Assembly: GCA_900769835.1 (NCBI GenBank) | Contig: CAAGIE010000127.1 | Coordinates: forward strand, 1 to 11,003 | Origin: an uncultured Oscillospiraceae bacterium | GTDB lineage: Bacteria > Bacillota > Clostridia > Oscillospirales > Oscillospiraceae | Direction of reading: 5' to 3' | Length of the DNA stretch: 11,003 nt | Shown here: one piece after another, positions 1 through 5,742 of the stretch | How the letters are laid out: every line of letters starts with the position of its first letter | How positions within the stretch are numbered: position 1 is the first letter of the stretch | The notes under the pieces: model-generated | Told to the model about the DNA's origin: nothing | The model's input: the letters and a program-made list of their open reading frames with translations, nothing else | The model's database searches: none | Position numbers and translations under genes: made by a program

Positions 1-927
1 ATGGGCAACATCATCGCAAAGAGTTACCAGCTGATGGTGGAACTGAAGCCCGATGCCGTGCTGGTGCTGGGCGACACCAACTCCTGCCTCAGCGTCATCG
101 GCGCAAAGCGTCTGCACATTCCCATCTTCCACATGGAAGCCGGCAACCGTTGCAAGGACGAGTGCCTGCCCGAGGAGACCAATCGCCGCATCGTGGACAT
201 CATCTCCGATGTGAATCTGTGCTACTCCGAGCATGCCCGCCGTTACCTGGCTGACTGCGGTCTGCCCAAGGAGCGCACCTATGTCACCGGCTCTCCCATG
301 GCAGAGGTGCTGCACAACAATCTGGCAAAGATCGAAGCCTCCGATATCCACGCCCGTCTGGGCCTTGAGAAGGGTAAGTACATTCTCCTCTCTGCCCATC
401 GCGAGGAAAATATCGACACCGAAAAGAATTTTACATCCCTTTTCACCGCCATCAACAAGATGGCAGAAAAGTACGATATGCCCATCCTCTACTCCTGCCA
501 CCCCAGAAGCCGCAACCGCCTGGAGGCCTCCGGCTTTGAACTCGATAAGCGAGTGATCCGTCACGAGCCTTTGGGCTTCCACGACTACAACTGCCTGCAG
601 ATGAATGCCTTTGCGGTGGTGTCCGACAGTGGCACCCTCCCCGAGGAGAGCAGTTTCTTCACCTCCGTTGGACATAGTTTCCCCGCAGTGTGCATCCGCA
701 CCTCCACCGAGCGCCCCGAGTCCCTGGACAAGGCAGGCTTCGTGCTGGCGGGCATCGACGAGCATAGCCTCCTGCAGGCGGTGGATACCGCCGTCACTAT
801 GGTGCAAAACGGTGACAACGGCATCCCCGTCCCCGACTATGTGGAAGAAAACGTTTCCACCAAGGTGGTAAAGTTGATCCAGTCCTACACCGGCGTGGTC
901 AACAAAATGGTCTGGCGTAAATTCTAA
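1..927 (+). CDS. UDP-N-acetylglucosamine 2-epimerase family protein (FnlC/CapG-like), 5' truncated by window edge
   Basis: Non-hydrolysing UDP-GlcNAc 2-epimerase family, which inverts C2 of UDP-N-acetyl-sugars for capsule, O-antigen or teichoic-acid-type polymers in the cytoplasm. The 308 visible residues contain GDTNSC (Asp25), HMEAGNRC (Glu47), PEETNRRIVD (Glu58/59), SAHREENID (His133), SDSGTLPEESS (208-218) and RTSTERPES (233-241), which together form the substrate and catalytic site. The family is usually about 370-380 residues and starts with a GTRPE nucleotide-binding strand. That part is missing, so the ATG at base 1 is most likely an internal Met and the gene begins left of the window. 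The HMEAGNRC and EESSFF segments resemble the branch that makes UDP-N-acetyl-L-fucosamine (FnlC/WbjD/Cap5G) more than classical WecB, but this is recalled similarity, so the exact sugar is uncertain. It is probably the last gene of a polysaccharide operon, because a strong terminator follows the stop. Confidence 0.9.
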   Translation: MGNIIAKSYQLMVELKPDAVLVLGDTNSCLSVIGAKRLHIPIFHMEAGNRCKDECLPEETNRRIVDIISDVNLCYSEHARRYLADCGLPKERTYVTGSPMAEVLHNNLAKIEASDIHARLGLEKGKYILLSAHREENIDTEKNFTSLFTAINKMAEKYDMPILYSCHPRSRNRLEASGFELDKRVIRHEPLGFHDYNCLQMNAFAVVSDSGTLPEESSFFTSVGHSFPAVCIRTSTERPESLDKAGFVLAGIDEHSLLQAVDTAVTMVQNGDNGIPVPDYVEENVSTKVVKLIQSYTGVVNKMVWRKF

Positions 928-932
928 AAGAA

Positions 933-962
933 AACACCCCAACTCTTTTGAGTTGGGGTGTT
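933..962. terminator. Bidirectional intrinsic terminator between epimerase and MscS genes
   Basis: A perfect 13-bp stem (933-945 with 950-962) closes on a TTTT loop. It is followed on the plus strand by CTTTTT, and on the minus strand the flank reads TTCTTTT. It lies 5 bases after the epimerase stop and 4 bases before the stop of the convergent mscS gene, so it can serve both. Confidence 0.93.
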
Positions 963-966
963 CTTT

Positions 967-1770
967 TTATCGATCGGTATGCACGTGGATATGGGGGCAG
1001 GTGATCTTCAGACCCCTTGCCTCGAATTCGGCCTTGACCTTTTCGTTTACTGCGAACAGAACCGTCCAATAGTCCTCGGTCTTGCTCCACACCTGCAAAA
1101 TGCAGTTCATTGTGCCGCCCTCATAGCCCTTCACCGCCGCAAAAGGCGCGGGAGTATCCAGTGCCTTTTCCACCGCGCCTGCCTGACGCAGAGCCTCCAG
1201 CGCCGTATCGATGGGTGTGTCGTAAGGCACACTTACCGCCACGTCCACTCGGCGAGTACCGGCAACGGAATAGTTCACGATCTCCTCCGCCACCACCGCA
1301 CTGTTGGGAATGGAAATAGTCTTATTGTCCCCGGTGCAGAGTTTGGTGTAGGTCAGACCCACTTCCTTCACAGTACCGGACTGCTCTGCGATCTCCACAT
1401 AGTCGCCGGTGTGGAACGGCTTGTTGCTCAGCAGTGTAAAGCCGCCGATCACGTTGGCCAGGGTGTTCTGCACAGACAAAGAAATTGCCAACGTCAGCAC
1501 ACTTGCCAGCGCCACCGCGCCGGTAATGTCGATGCCCAAAGTGGATGCCACGATCAGAAGCAGCACCACATACAGAATCACCCGGCAGGTGGAACGCACC
1601 AGTTTCACCACCGCGGGCTCGATCTTCGCTTTCACCATCACAGAGCGAATCAATCGCAGTACGATGCGGACAATGAAAATGCCCACTACCAGAACCAGCG
1701 CCGCAGGCAATGCCCGATCCTTACCGAACACCGCCAACTCCTTTATTTTCTCAATGATCCATTCCATCAT
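967..1770 (-). CDS. mscS: MscS-family mechanosensitive ion channel
   Basis: Membrane channel that opens under membrane tension to release solutes during hypo-osmotic shock. The 267 residues are close to E. coli MscS (286). TM1 is about 20-40, TM2 about 61-79, and the pore-lining TM3 about 84-115, a Gly/Ala-rich helix running into SVQNTLANVIGG. After this come the conserved NKPFHTGDYVEI turn, the beta domain with ISIPNS (152-157) and NYS (166-168), and a C-terminal alpha/beta vestibule domain. Two ATGs lie in tandem. The first is chosen because AAAGGAG is 6 bases upstream; the second would be 9 away. It is transcribed alone: its own extended -10 promoter lies upstream and the shared terminator downstream. 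The long plus-strand ORFs over this gene are shadows. No other assignment is plausible at family level; ion selectivity and conductance cannot be read. Confidence 0.95.
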   Translation of the reverse strand: MMEWIIEKIKELAVFGKDRALPAALVLVVGIFIVRIVLRLIRSVMVKAKIEPAVVKLVRSTCRVILYVVLLLIVASTLGIDITGAVALASVLTLAISLSVQNTLANVIGGFTLLSNKPFHTGDYVEIAEQSGTVKEVGLTYTKLCTGDNKTISIPNSAVVAEEIVNYSVAGTRRVDVAVSVPYDTPIDTALEALRQAGAVEKALDTPAPFAAVKGYEGGTMNCILQVWSKTEDYWTVLFAVNEKVKAEFEARGLKITCPHIHVHTDR

Positions 1771-1795
1771 TTCACGCTCCTTTGAAATTTCCTAT

Positions 1796-1824
1796 ATTAT
1801 ACCACCTCCCCCGCAAAAAGAAAA
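1796..1824 (-). promoter_or_regulatory. Extended -10 promoter of mscS
   Basis: On the minus strand a consensus TATAAT (1801-1796) is preceded directly by TGG, giving an extended -10 (TGGTATAAT). The -35 region, about 17 bases upstream, is only T-rich (TTTTCT), as is common when an extended -10 is present. The box lies about 25 bases upstream of the mscS start codon. Confidence 0.7.
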
Positions 1825-1858
1825 GCCCTTTCGCATATAACGGAAATCCCTTGCAAAT

Positions 1859-1889
1859 TCGACATATTTTGCTGTAACAGCATTATCAT
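1859..1889 (+). promoter_or_regulatory. Weak promoter-like element upstream of small ORF remnant
   Basis: TCGACA (1859-1864) and TATCAT (1884-1889) each match sigma-A boxes at five of six positions, but the 19-base spacer is long. The spacer contains a perfect inverted repeat GCTGT-A-ACAGC (1871-1881) that could be a regulator site. It lies about 20 bases upstream of the ribosome binding site AAGGAGG at about 1897-1903. It supports, but does not prove, that the next ORF was once a gene. Confidence 0.3.
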
Positions 1890-1910
1890 ATTACATAAGG
1901 AGGCTTATCA

Positions 1911-2058
1911 ATGGGCAGATCCCCAAACTGGTCTGCTCCATCGTCACGATGTCCTTCTGCTTTATCTTCATGCTGGTAATGCGCGCATGTACACAATGCT
2001 CATCTATTCTCCCCTTATGGTTGCAACCATTCTGTACACCCCCTACTCCAACACCTAA
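1911..2058 (+). pseudogene. Possible decayed small membrane protein gene (two frameshifts)
   Basis: A strong AAGGAGG sits 7 bases before ATG at 1911, but the frame from that ATG ends after 22 codons with no protein-like character. The next frame (from about 1913) reads as a hydrophobic helix, QIPKLVCSIVTMSFCFIFML and onward. From about 1987 the third frame reads another hydrophobic stretch (MYTMLIYSPLMVATILY) and stops at 2056-2058. Joining the three by two single-base deletions would give a small hydrophobic protein of roughly 48-50 residues. Both breaks lie in G/C-rich runs (GGGC near 1913 and GCGCGC near 1981), where real mutation or sequencing error is plausible. I do not recognise the product. 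It could equally be non-coding DNA carrying a fortuitous ribosome-binding-site-like sequence. Confidence 0.3.
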
Positions 2059-2078
2059 AAAAGGAGCCCCCGCGCTCC
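2057..2078 (-). terminator. Second minus-strand terminator downstream of the small-gene pair
   Basis: On the minus strand a 5-bp GGAGC/GCTCC stem (2078-2074 with 2067-2063) and GC-rich 6-base loop are followed at once by six T residues (2062-2057). It lies behind the larger hairpin at 2099-2139, so it may act as a back-up terminator for the two small minus-strand genes. Confidence 0.55.
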
Positions 2079-2098
2079 CTGCGTAGCAATGATATTGA

Positions 2099-2139
2099 AA
2101 CACCCCCAATTTGTACTGTTCGTACAAATCGGGGGTGTT
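2099..2139. terminator. Intrinsic terminator, probably bidirectional
   Basis: An 18-bp stem with one A/C mismatch (2099-2116 with 2122-2139) and a 5-base loop is followed by TTTTT overlapping its end on the plus strand, and by TTTC on the minus strand. It starts 9 bases after the stop of the 42-codon minus-strand gene. Its AACACCCC/GGGGTGTT base resembles the terminator at 933-962. Confidence 0.8.
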
Positions 2140-2148
2140 TTTCTCCGG

Positions 2149-2277
2149 TTAAACGGACTTCCTCCGCGCTTGTTCCGCCTTTTCCTCTGCGGCCCACTGC
2201 TCAATGATTTTGTTGATTCGCGCAACGACCTCCTCCGGTGTGGGGGCCCTGTTCTCGTTTTCGCGTAAATTTTCCAT
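2149..2277 (-). CDS. Small charged protein, 42 aa, unknown function
   Basis: The ORF begins MENLRENENRAPTPEEVVAR and ends with stop at 2149. It is highly charged (many Glu, Arg and Lys) and predicted to be one long helix from about residue 14 to 40, with a single Trp (28). There is no signal peptide, membrane segment or metal site. A GAGG (minus strand of 2283-2286) lies 5 bases before the ATG. It follows the 36-aa gene by 26 bases and is followed by a terminator, so the two look co-transcribed. I do not recognise the family. The coding call rests on the ribosome binding site, operon position and clean amphipathic composition. Longer overlapping ORFs in the other minus frames have unlike-protein composition and no comparable start signal. 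Confidence 0.6.
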   Translation of the reverse strand: MENLRENENRAPTPEEVVARINKIIEQWAAEEKAEQARRKSV

Positions 2278-2303
2278 AACAACCTCACCTCATACTGAAT
2301 ACT

Positions 2304-2414
2304 CTATTTTCTTCTCCGATTAGGAGTAGAACGGCAGTGGCCTTTAATTGTGGATCCACCCCGTTTGTAGGAAGAAACTCTTACCCACTTGTTGCCCTTA
2401 GTTGTTTTAGCCAT
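2304..2414 (-). CDS. Small basic protein, 36 aa, with a GHxRSxP-type tail
   Basis: The ORF begins MAKTTKGNKWVRVSSYKRGG and continues with a TIKGHCRSTPNRRRK tail. It is strongly basic, with 13 Lys/Arg among 36 residues. The pattern V-x-S-Y-K-R-x-G-x-x-x-K-G-H-x-R-S-x-P resembles a short motif (YxRxDGTxVKGHxRxxP) that I recall in many small bacterial proteins and at the ends of larger ones; its function is not known to me. Nucleic-acid or ribosome binding would fit the charge but is only a guess. AGGTGA lies 5 bases before ATG (2414). It is the first gene after a near-consensus promoter (-35 at 2482-2477, -10 at 2459-2454) and is followed by the 42-aa gene. Confidence 0.7.
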   Translation of the reverse strand: MAKTTKGNKWVRVSSYKRGGSTIKGHCRSTPNRRRK

Positions 2415-2440
2415 TTTAATCACCTAACCCTTTCTTTCAC

Positions 2441-2524
2441 TTAGTGTAATAGTAGTATAACACGCTTACACTAACTTGTCAAGGGTATTTTTAACATTTT
2501 CTAAGTGTTTTATTGGTAAACACT
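2441..2524. promoter_or_regulatory. Probable operator: paired AGTGT/ACACT inverted repeats around the promoter
   Basis: A perfect 9-bp inverted repeat, TTAGTGTAA (2441-2449) and TTACACTAA (2466-2474), brackets the -10 box. A second, AGTGTTT (2504-2510) and AAACACT (2518-2524), lies just upstream of the -35 box. The four sites share an AGTGT core. The placement fits a dimeric repressor that blocks polymerase. A nearby near-palindrome, GTGTAATA-GTAG-TATAACAC (2444-2463), overlaps the first. No regulator gene is visible in the window. Confidence 0.55.
2454..2482 (-). promoter_or_regulatory. Strong sigma-A promoter of the two-small-gene operon
   Basis: On the minus strand a perfect TTGACA (2482-2477), a 17-base spacer and TATACT (2459-2454) form a near-consensus promoter, about 40 bases upstream of the 36-aa gene start. 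Confidence 0.85.
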
Positions 2525-2540
2525 GTTTCCCCTTACCCGC

Positions 2541-2574
2541 AAAAAACGTGCCGGAGAACAACTCTCCGGCACGT
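2541..2574 (-). terminator. Terminator of the three-gene minus-strand operon
   Basis: A perfect 12-bp stem (2546-2557 with 2563-2574) has a 5-base loop. On the minus strand it runs into TTTTTT (2546-2541). It lies 18 bases past the hydrolase stop codon. Confidence 0.92.
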
Positions 2575-2592
2575 ATGTTTTCAGGCACCTAT

Positions 2593-3210
2593 CTATAAAA
2601 GATCCGTCAGCGCAATAAACGCTTCCGTCATACCCGTAAAGTCGTGGTCTGCGCCCTCCACAGTCAGGATCTCCAAATTGCCGCAATCCACGGCCTGAAG
2701 GTACGAAACGCCATCATATTCCTCGTCCTCTGTACCATACACAAGCGTTTTACTAACGCCCGCCAATTGTTGCAGTCTGTTTTCCAGATCACGCAAATCG
2801 CTTTTGCCGTCACGCAGTTTGGGTGAAGTGTTGATATTCAGCAGTTTCACCACTTGCGGAAGGACCTGCGCCAAAAGGAGATTATTATATGCGCCATCGG
2901 AAATGCCCATCAGATATACCGCATAGTCGGTAAATCCATTCTCTGCGGCCAGTTCGGCAATCAGGGCTTTATCCGCCATTCGCTGGATCTCGTGATCCAC
3001 CCACGGATTGGACGCGCAAATCACCGTTGCGCCCAGCCGCGCATGGACTCCGTGGGCCATTCTGAGATATTTATCCTGATAGCCCCTGATGTTATCACCC
3101 GCGCCGCGCTTTATGAAAACGATCTTCTCATTTCCACAAACGATGCCATAGCGGATCTTCTCTCCGGCTACCGTTTTGCTTATACACTTGTCATAACCAA
3201 TCCGGGGCAT
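2593..3210 (-). CDS. Small alpha/beta hydrolase-fold protein
   Basis: A 205-aa cytoplasmic protein with features of the alpha/beta hydrolase fold. It has a nucleophile elbow G-I-S-D-G (Ser104 from the chosen start), a strand then acidic turn LVYGTEDEEYDG (acid probably Asp162), and GADHDFTG (His189) as the likely third member of a Ser-Asp-His triad. Earlier CASNPWVDHE is a plausible lid or oxyanion region. An ATG 12 bases upstream (3222) is in frame, but GGAGGG lies inside that stretch, 4 bases before the ATG at 3210, so the shorter start is preferred. It is the last gene of the operon, 22 bases after the LRR gene, and is followed by a strong terminator. The substrate is unknown: esterase, acyl-hydrolase or peptidase activity are all possible. 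It is shorter than typical hydrolases (250-300 aa), with almost no cap domain. Confidence 0.75.
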   Translation of the reverse strand: MPRIGYDKCISKTVAGEKIRYGIVCGNEKIVFIKRGAGDNIRGYQDKYLRMAHGVHARLGATVICASNPWVDHEIQRMADKALIAELAAENGFTDYAVYLMGISDGAYNNLLLAQVLPQVVKLLNINTSPKLRDGKSDLRDLENRLQQLAGVSKTLVYGTEDEEYDGVSYLQAVDCGNLEILTVEGADHDFTGMTEAFIALTDLL

Positions 3211-3232
3211 AAAACCCTCCATATTTATATGT

Positions 3233-4650
3233 TTAAATTTGAGTGAATGGAATGGCGTGTTCTTTTGCGGCGATTTCTGCCTCGCTGCCGGGCTTGCCGC
3301 AGATCGTTAAGTCCGGACAATCCATAAACGCCCCGTGCTGAATTGCCCATACACTTTCCGGAATTACAACCGCTTTTAATTGCAGGCAGCTTTCAAAGGC
3401 ACCCACCGCAATATGTGTAACACCTTCCGGTATGTAGTATGTATCCGCAAGATTTGTCGGCACCCGTACCAGTATGTTGTTGACACGTTTTTTCTCGTAT
3501 AATACGCCGTATTCATCTGTATAGAGCGCGGTGCTTTTGTCGGAAACAATAATCGTTGTCAAATTCTTACACCCCACAAAGGCAGAACCGTAGACACTTG
3601 TGACAGTCTCGGGGATCACCACGGTTGTCAATTTCCGGCAGTTTGCAAATGTTTCCGGTTCAATTGCCACCATACCGTTCAGGATATTTGCACACTCAAT
3701 TTGCTTCCAAACACGCGCAATTTTCCGTGTGTCCCGGTTGTAAATAATGCCTTGTGGATCGCGAATGAATCTATTTTTAAGGTTTTTACATTGGTCGAAA
3801 TCTCTATCCCATCTTACAACCCCGGCAGGCGCATAAACCGTTTCCAAACCGGAGCAGCCCTCAAAAACGTTCATACCCATCTTTTCCAAAGAGTCGGGCA
3901 AAATGATTTCCTTAATTTTGTTGCATCCGGAAAAAGCTTGGGAGGCGATGCAAGTCACACTGTCCGGGACCTGATAGCGCCCATCTTTTTTGCCCTGCTG
4001 TCCTTGTAATGTGGCGGGAACATAAAAAAGCACTTTTTTATTTTTGCTAAACAGCGCGCCATCTTCACAAACAAAATGAATGCTGTCTGTTGATGCGGTG
4101 AGGCCACACATCTGTGTACAACCGGCAAATGCGCCCCGTCAATTACTGTTACTGTAGAAGGGATCGTCACATGCAAAAGGCCGGTGCAATTCTGAAACGC
4201 ACCGCTTGCAATGGACGTAACAAACGATCCTAATACAAGCGTTGTGATTTGCTTGCAATCCTTAAAGGCGCCTTTCGCTATGCGAAAAACTCTGTTAGAA
4301 ACAACATATACGCCACTTTGTTTTTGAGGAACGCGTTTCAGCCACCCATACCCGGCTGAATATAGCGTTCCTTTGCTGTCGCTTTCATAGTATTTGTTAT
4401 CCTTTGTTACATAAATTTTCTCCAAATTTATGCAAGGATCAAACGCACCTTCATCAATGTGTGCCACATTGTCTTGGATTGTTATGGAAGTGATTTTTTC
4501 ACAGTCCACAAAGTCATCTTTCTGAATACAGGTAATTTCTTTAGGAAGAATCACGTCACCACTTAGCGTGCGGGGTATTTTGTGTATAACCACCCTGTCG
4601 CTATATCGTTTAATTTCTATGCCATTTTCCGTTGTTATAACCTCGTCCAT
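3233..4650 (-). pseudogene. BspA-like leucine-rich repeat (LRR_5) protein, interrupted by a one-base frameshift
   Basis: The two reading frames together encode about 472 residues of repeated LRR_5 units of the pattern IPxxVTxIxxxAFxxCxxLxxI. Examples are VTSIASGAFQNCTGLLHVTI in the first part and VTCIASQAFSGCNKIKEIIL, VTSVYGSAFVGCKNLTTIIV and VTHIAVGAFESCLQLKAVVI in the second. These usually form a curved protein- or surface-binding scaffold. The frames join near 4133. One added base there restores VTVIDG-A-AFAGCTQMCGL, exactly the spacing of the other repeats. As written, translation from the first part runs out of frame and stops at 3955. No signal peptide or membrane anchor is visible, unlike many secreted BspA proteins. 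ATG at 4650 is chosen because it follows the upstream stop by 7 bases and AAGGAGA precedes it, though unusually closely. The gene looks more A/T-rich than its flanks. It may be a true pseudogene or a sequencing error. Confidence 0.85.
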
Positions 4651-4657
4651 TCTCCTT

Positions 4658-5425
4658 TTACACCTCTGCTTCGTTGACCTTGTTTTTAAACTCCTCAAAT
4701 TTAGCAAGTGCTGCGATGGTATTCTTCAAGTTACGAATGTTATTAAGCGGGTTCTTCTGGCTGTCAGGAGCCGCCTCGCGCACTCCTGTGGAAATATCAT
4801 AAAGTTCTTGCTCCTTGCGCGCAACATACTGCTTCAAAGTATCGATATTGTTGTATGCATTCATAAACGGACGACCCGGCTGAACCGTTTCTTCGCTCAG
4901 CTGGATCCCGCTGTCGCGATTGCTTGCCGCCCACTCCTGGCACACGATCTCCATCAGCACCTTGATGCGGCTGGAATAGTCGTAGATGGTATGCACGGAG
5001 AAGGGCTTGTCCTTACCTGCCTTGGTCTTTCTCTCGACGTGATAGGTCAGGTAATTCGTGAAGGCTTTTTTGACCTGCTCGTCTGTGCGGAAGCCGCCTT
5101 CCTGGGGAAGGAAGGGCGGAACGTCCTCCAAATCCCAGGGGATATCGTCCGCAGTCAGCCGTGCGGCCGTCACAAAATTATGATTCATCGGGCCATATCC
5201 GTCGGCCTTTGCAATTTCCACCATTTGCGCATCGATGGTGTCCTGCATATCATCCAGCATCTCCGTAAACTGCGCAATGATCTCTTCCATATACGCGCAA
5301 TCCTTGGAGTCCTTGATCTCCTCAAACAGAGCCTTGATCATTTTCAGTTTTGCCTGCATGTGGAATTCGATCGTATCCGCCATGGGATGGTCGTATCTTC
5401 GGATCAAATCGTCAATACTCTTCAT
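4658..5425 (-). CDS. Unrecognised 255-aa cytoplasmic protein, first gene of the LRR/hydrolase operon
   Basis: I do not recognise a family. The protein is soluble and largely helical, with no signal peptide or membrane segment. Residues 1-75 form acidic helices, including a long one around the EEIIAQFTEMLDDMQDTIDA stretch. A Pro-rich, aromatic linker (DIPWDLEDVPPFLPQEGG) follows at about 94-111. Residues 112-165, with KAFTNYLTYHV and PFSVHTIYDYSSRIKVLME, recall the helical SAM-like N-terminal domain of tyrosine recombinases (F-x-x-Y-L...S-x-x-T-I-x-x-Y-x-x-x-I). There is no downstream catalytic R-HxxR-Y domain. The C-terminus (about 205-255) is again helical and charged, possibly a coiled coil. 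AGGAGG lies 6 bases before ATG, and a clear promoter is upstream. The LRR gene follows after 7 bases, suggesting coupled translation and a shared role. DNA binding is a possible inference only. Confidence 0.75.
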   Translation of the reverse strand: MKSIDDLIRRYDHPMADTIEFHMQAKLKMIKALFEEIKDSKDCAYMEEIIAQFTEMLDDMQDTIDAQMVEIAKADGYGPMNHNFVTAARLTADDIPWDLEDVPPFLPQEGGFRTDEQVKKAFTNYLTYHVERKTKAGKDKPFSVHTIYDYSSRIKVLMEIVCQEWAASNRDSGIQLSEETVQPGRPFMNAYNNIDTLKQYVARKEQELYDISTGVREAAPDSQKNPLNNIRNLKNTIAALAKFEEFKNKVNEAEV

Positions 5426-5467
5426 AAGAAACCTCCTGGTGAACCTGTGTTTTGTTAAATCACTTAC

Positions 5468-5496
5468 ATTATACCTCTATTTTTTAGAATTTGCAA
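5468..5496 (-). promoter_or_regulatory. Sigma-A promoter of the three-gene minus-strand operon
   Basis: On the minus strand TTGCAA (5496-5491), a 17-base spacer and a perfect TATAAT (5473-5468) lie about 43 bases upstream of the ATG at 5425. Confidence 0.85.
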
Positions 5497-5513
5497 GCGT
5501 AAATTTAGAATTT
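5483..5513. repeat. Two direct repeats of TTTAGAATTT, 21 bp apart, flanking the -35 box
   Basis: Identical 10-bp copies at 5483-5492 and 5504-5513 start 21 bases apart, two helical turns. One overlaps the -35 box and the other lies just upstream. They could be binding sites for an activator or repressor on one face of the helix; no cognate regulator is visible. Confidence 0.45.
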
Positions 5514-5687
5514 TGTCAGATGGCCGTTCAATAATCTGCTTTTTCTAACTTTTCCCCCGCCTTTTCAAAAGCCCTGATGGTTTTTGGTATTTGGATAGGT
5601 TTTTTGTTTCCAGTTTTTTCACCGGTTTCCGAAAAGAAACAAGTGTTTTTTCTCCTTGCGGGGTTAAAATACCCTTGCGGAAAGAAA

Positions 5688-5731
5688 AGTGCTTTCTTCG
5701 GAAAGCGCTCCCTTTCCAAGAAAGCGAAAGG
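5688..5731 (+). promoter_or_regulatory. Structured leader of the spore-protein gene
   Basis: A 9-bp stem with a UUCG tetraloop (5688-5696 with 5701-5709, one G-U pair) is followed by a second possible stem. In that stem CCTTTC (5711-5716) pairs with GAAAGG (5726-5731), covering half of the AAAGGAG ribosome binding site (5727-5733). An alternative pairing of GCTTTC (5691-5696) with GAAAGC (5720-5725) would exclude the first stem. The leader may thus influence mRNA stability or translation; this is inferred from base pairing only. No confident sigma-F/G promoter was found in 5520-5740. Confidence 0.35.
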
Positions 5732-5742
5732 AGAAAAAAGAG

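Noticed and set aside
958..1785. Long plus-strand ORF over the mscS gene
   Set aside because: Rich in His, Arg and Gln with no family features; it is the antisense shadow of a clear MscS channel.
2015..2288. Overlapping 60- and 77-codon minus-strand ORFs
   Set aside because: They share the region with the 42-codon gene but lack a ribosome binding site, run through the terminator hairpin and have unlike-protein composition.
4658..5425. Phage integrase call for the 255-aa protein
   Set aside because: Only a short stretch resembles the SAM-like arm domain; the catalytic Arg/His/Tyr domain is missing and no attachment repeats are seen.
4568..5458. 296-codon plus-strand ORF over the 255-aa gene
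   Set aside because: The minus strand has an AGGAGG site, a promoter and operon spacing; the plus ORF has none and looks like a shadow.
5654..5680. Two CCTTGCGG direct repeats 19 bases apart before the SASP gene
   Set aside because: Only two 8-bp copies, with no link to a promoter or hairpin; likely chance.
5689..5742. N-terminal extension of the SASP from an upstream ATG
   Set aside because: The extra 18 residues are not part of the family, lie over the leader hairpin and contain the ribosome binding site for the inner ATG.
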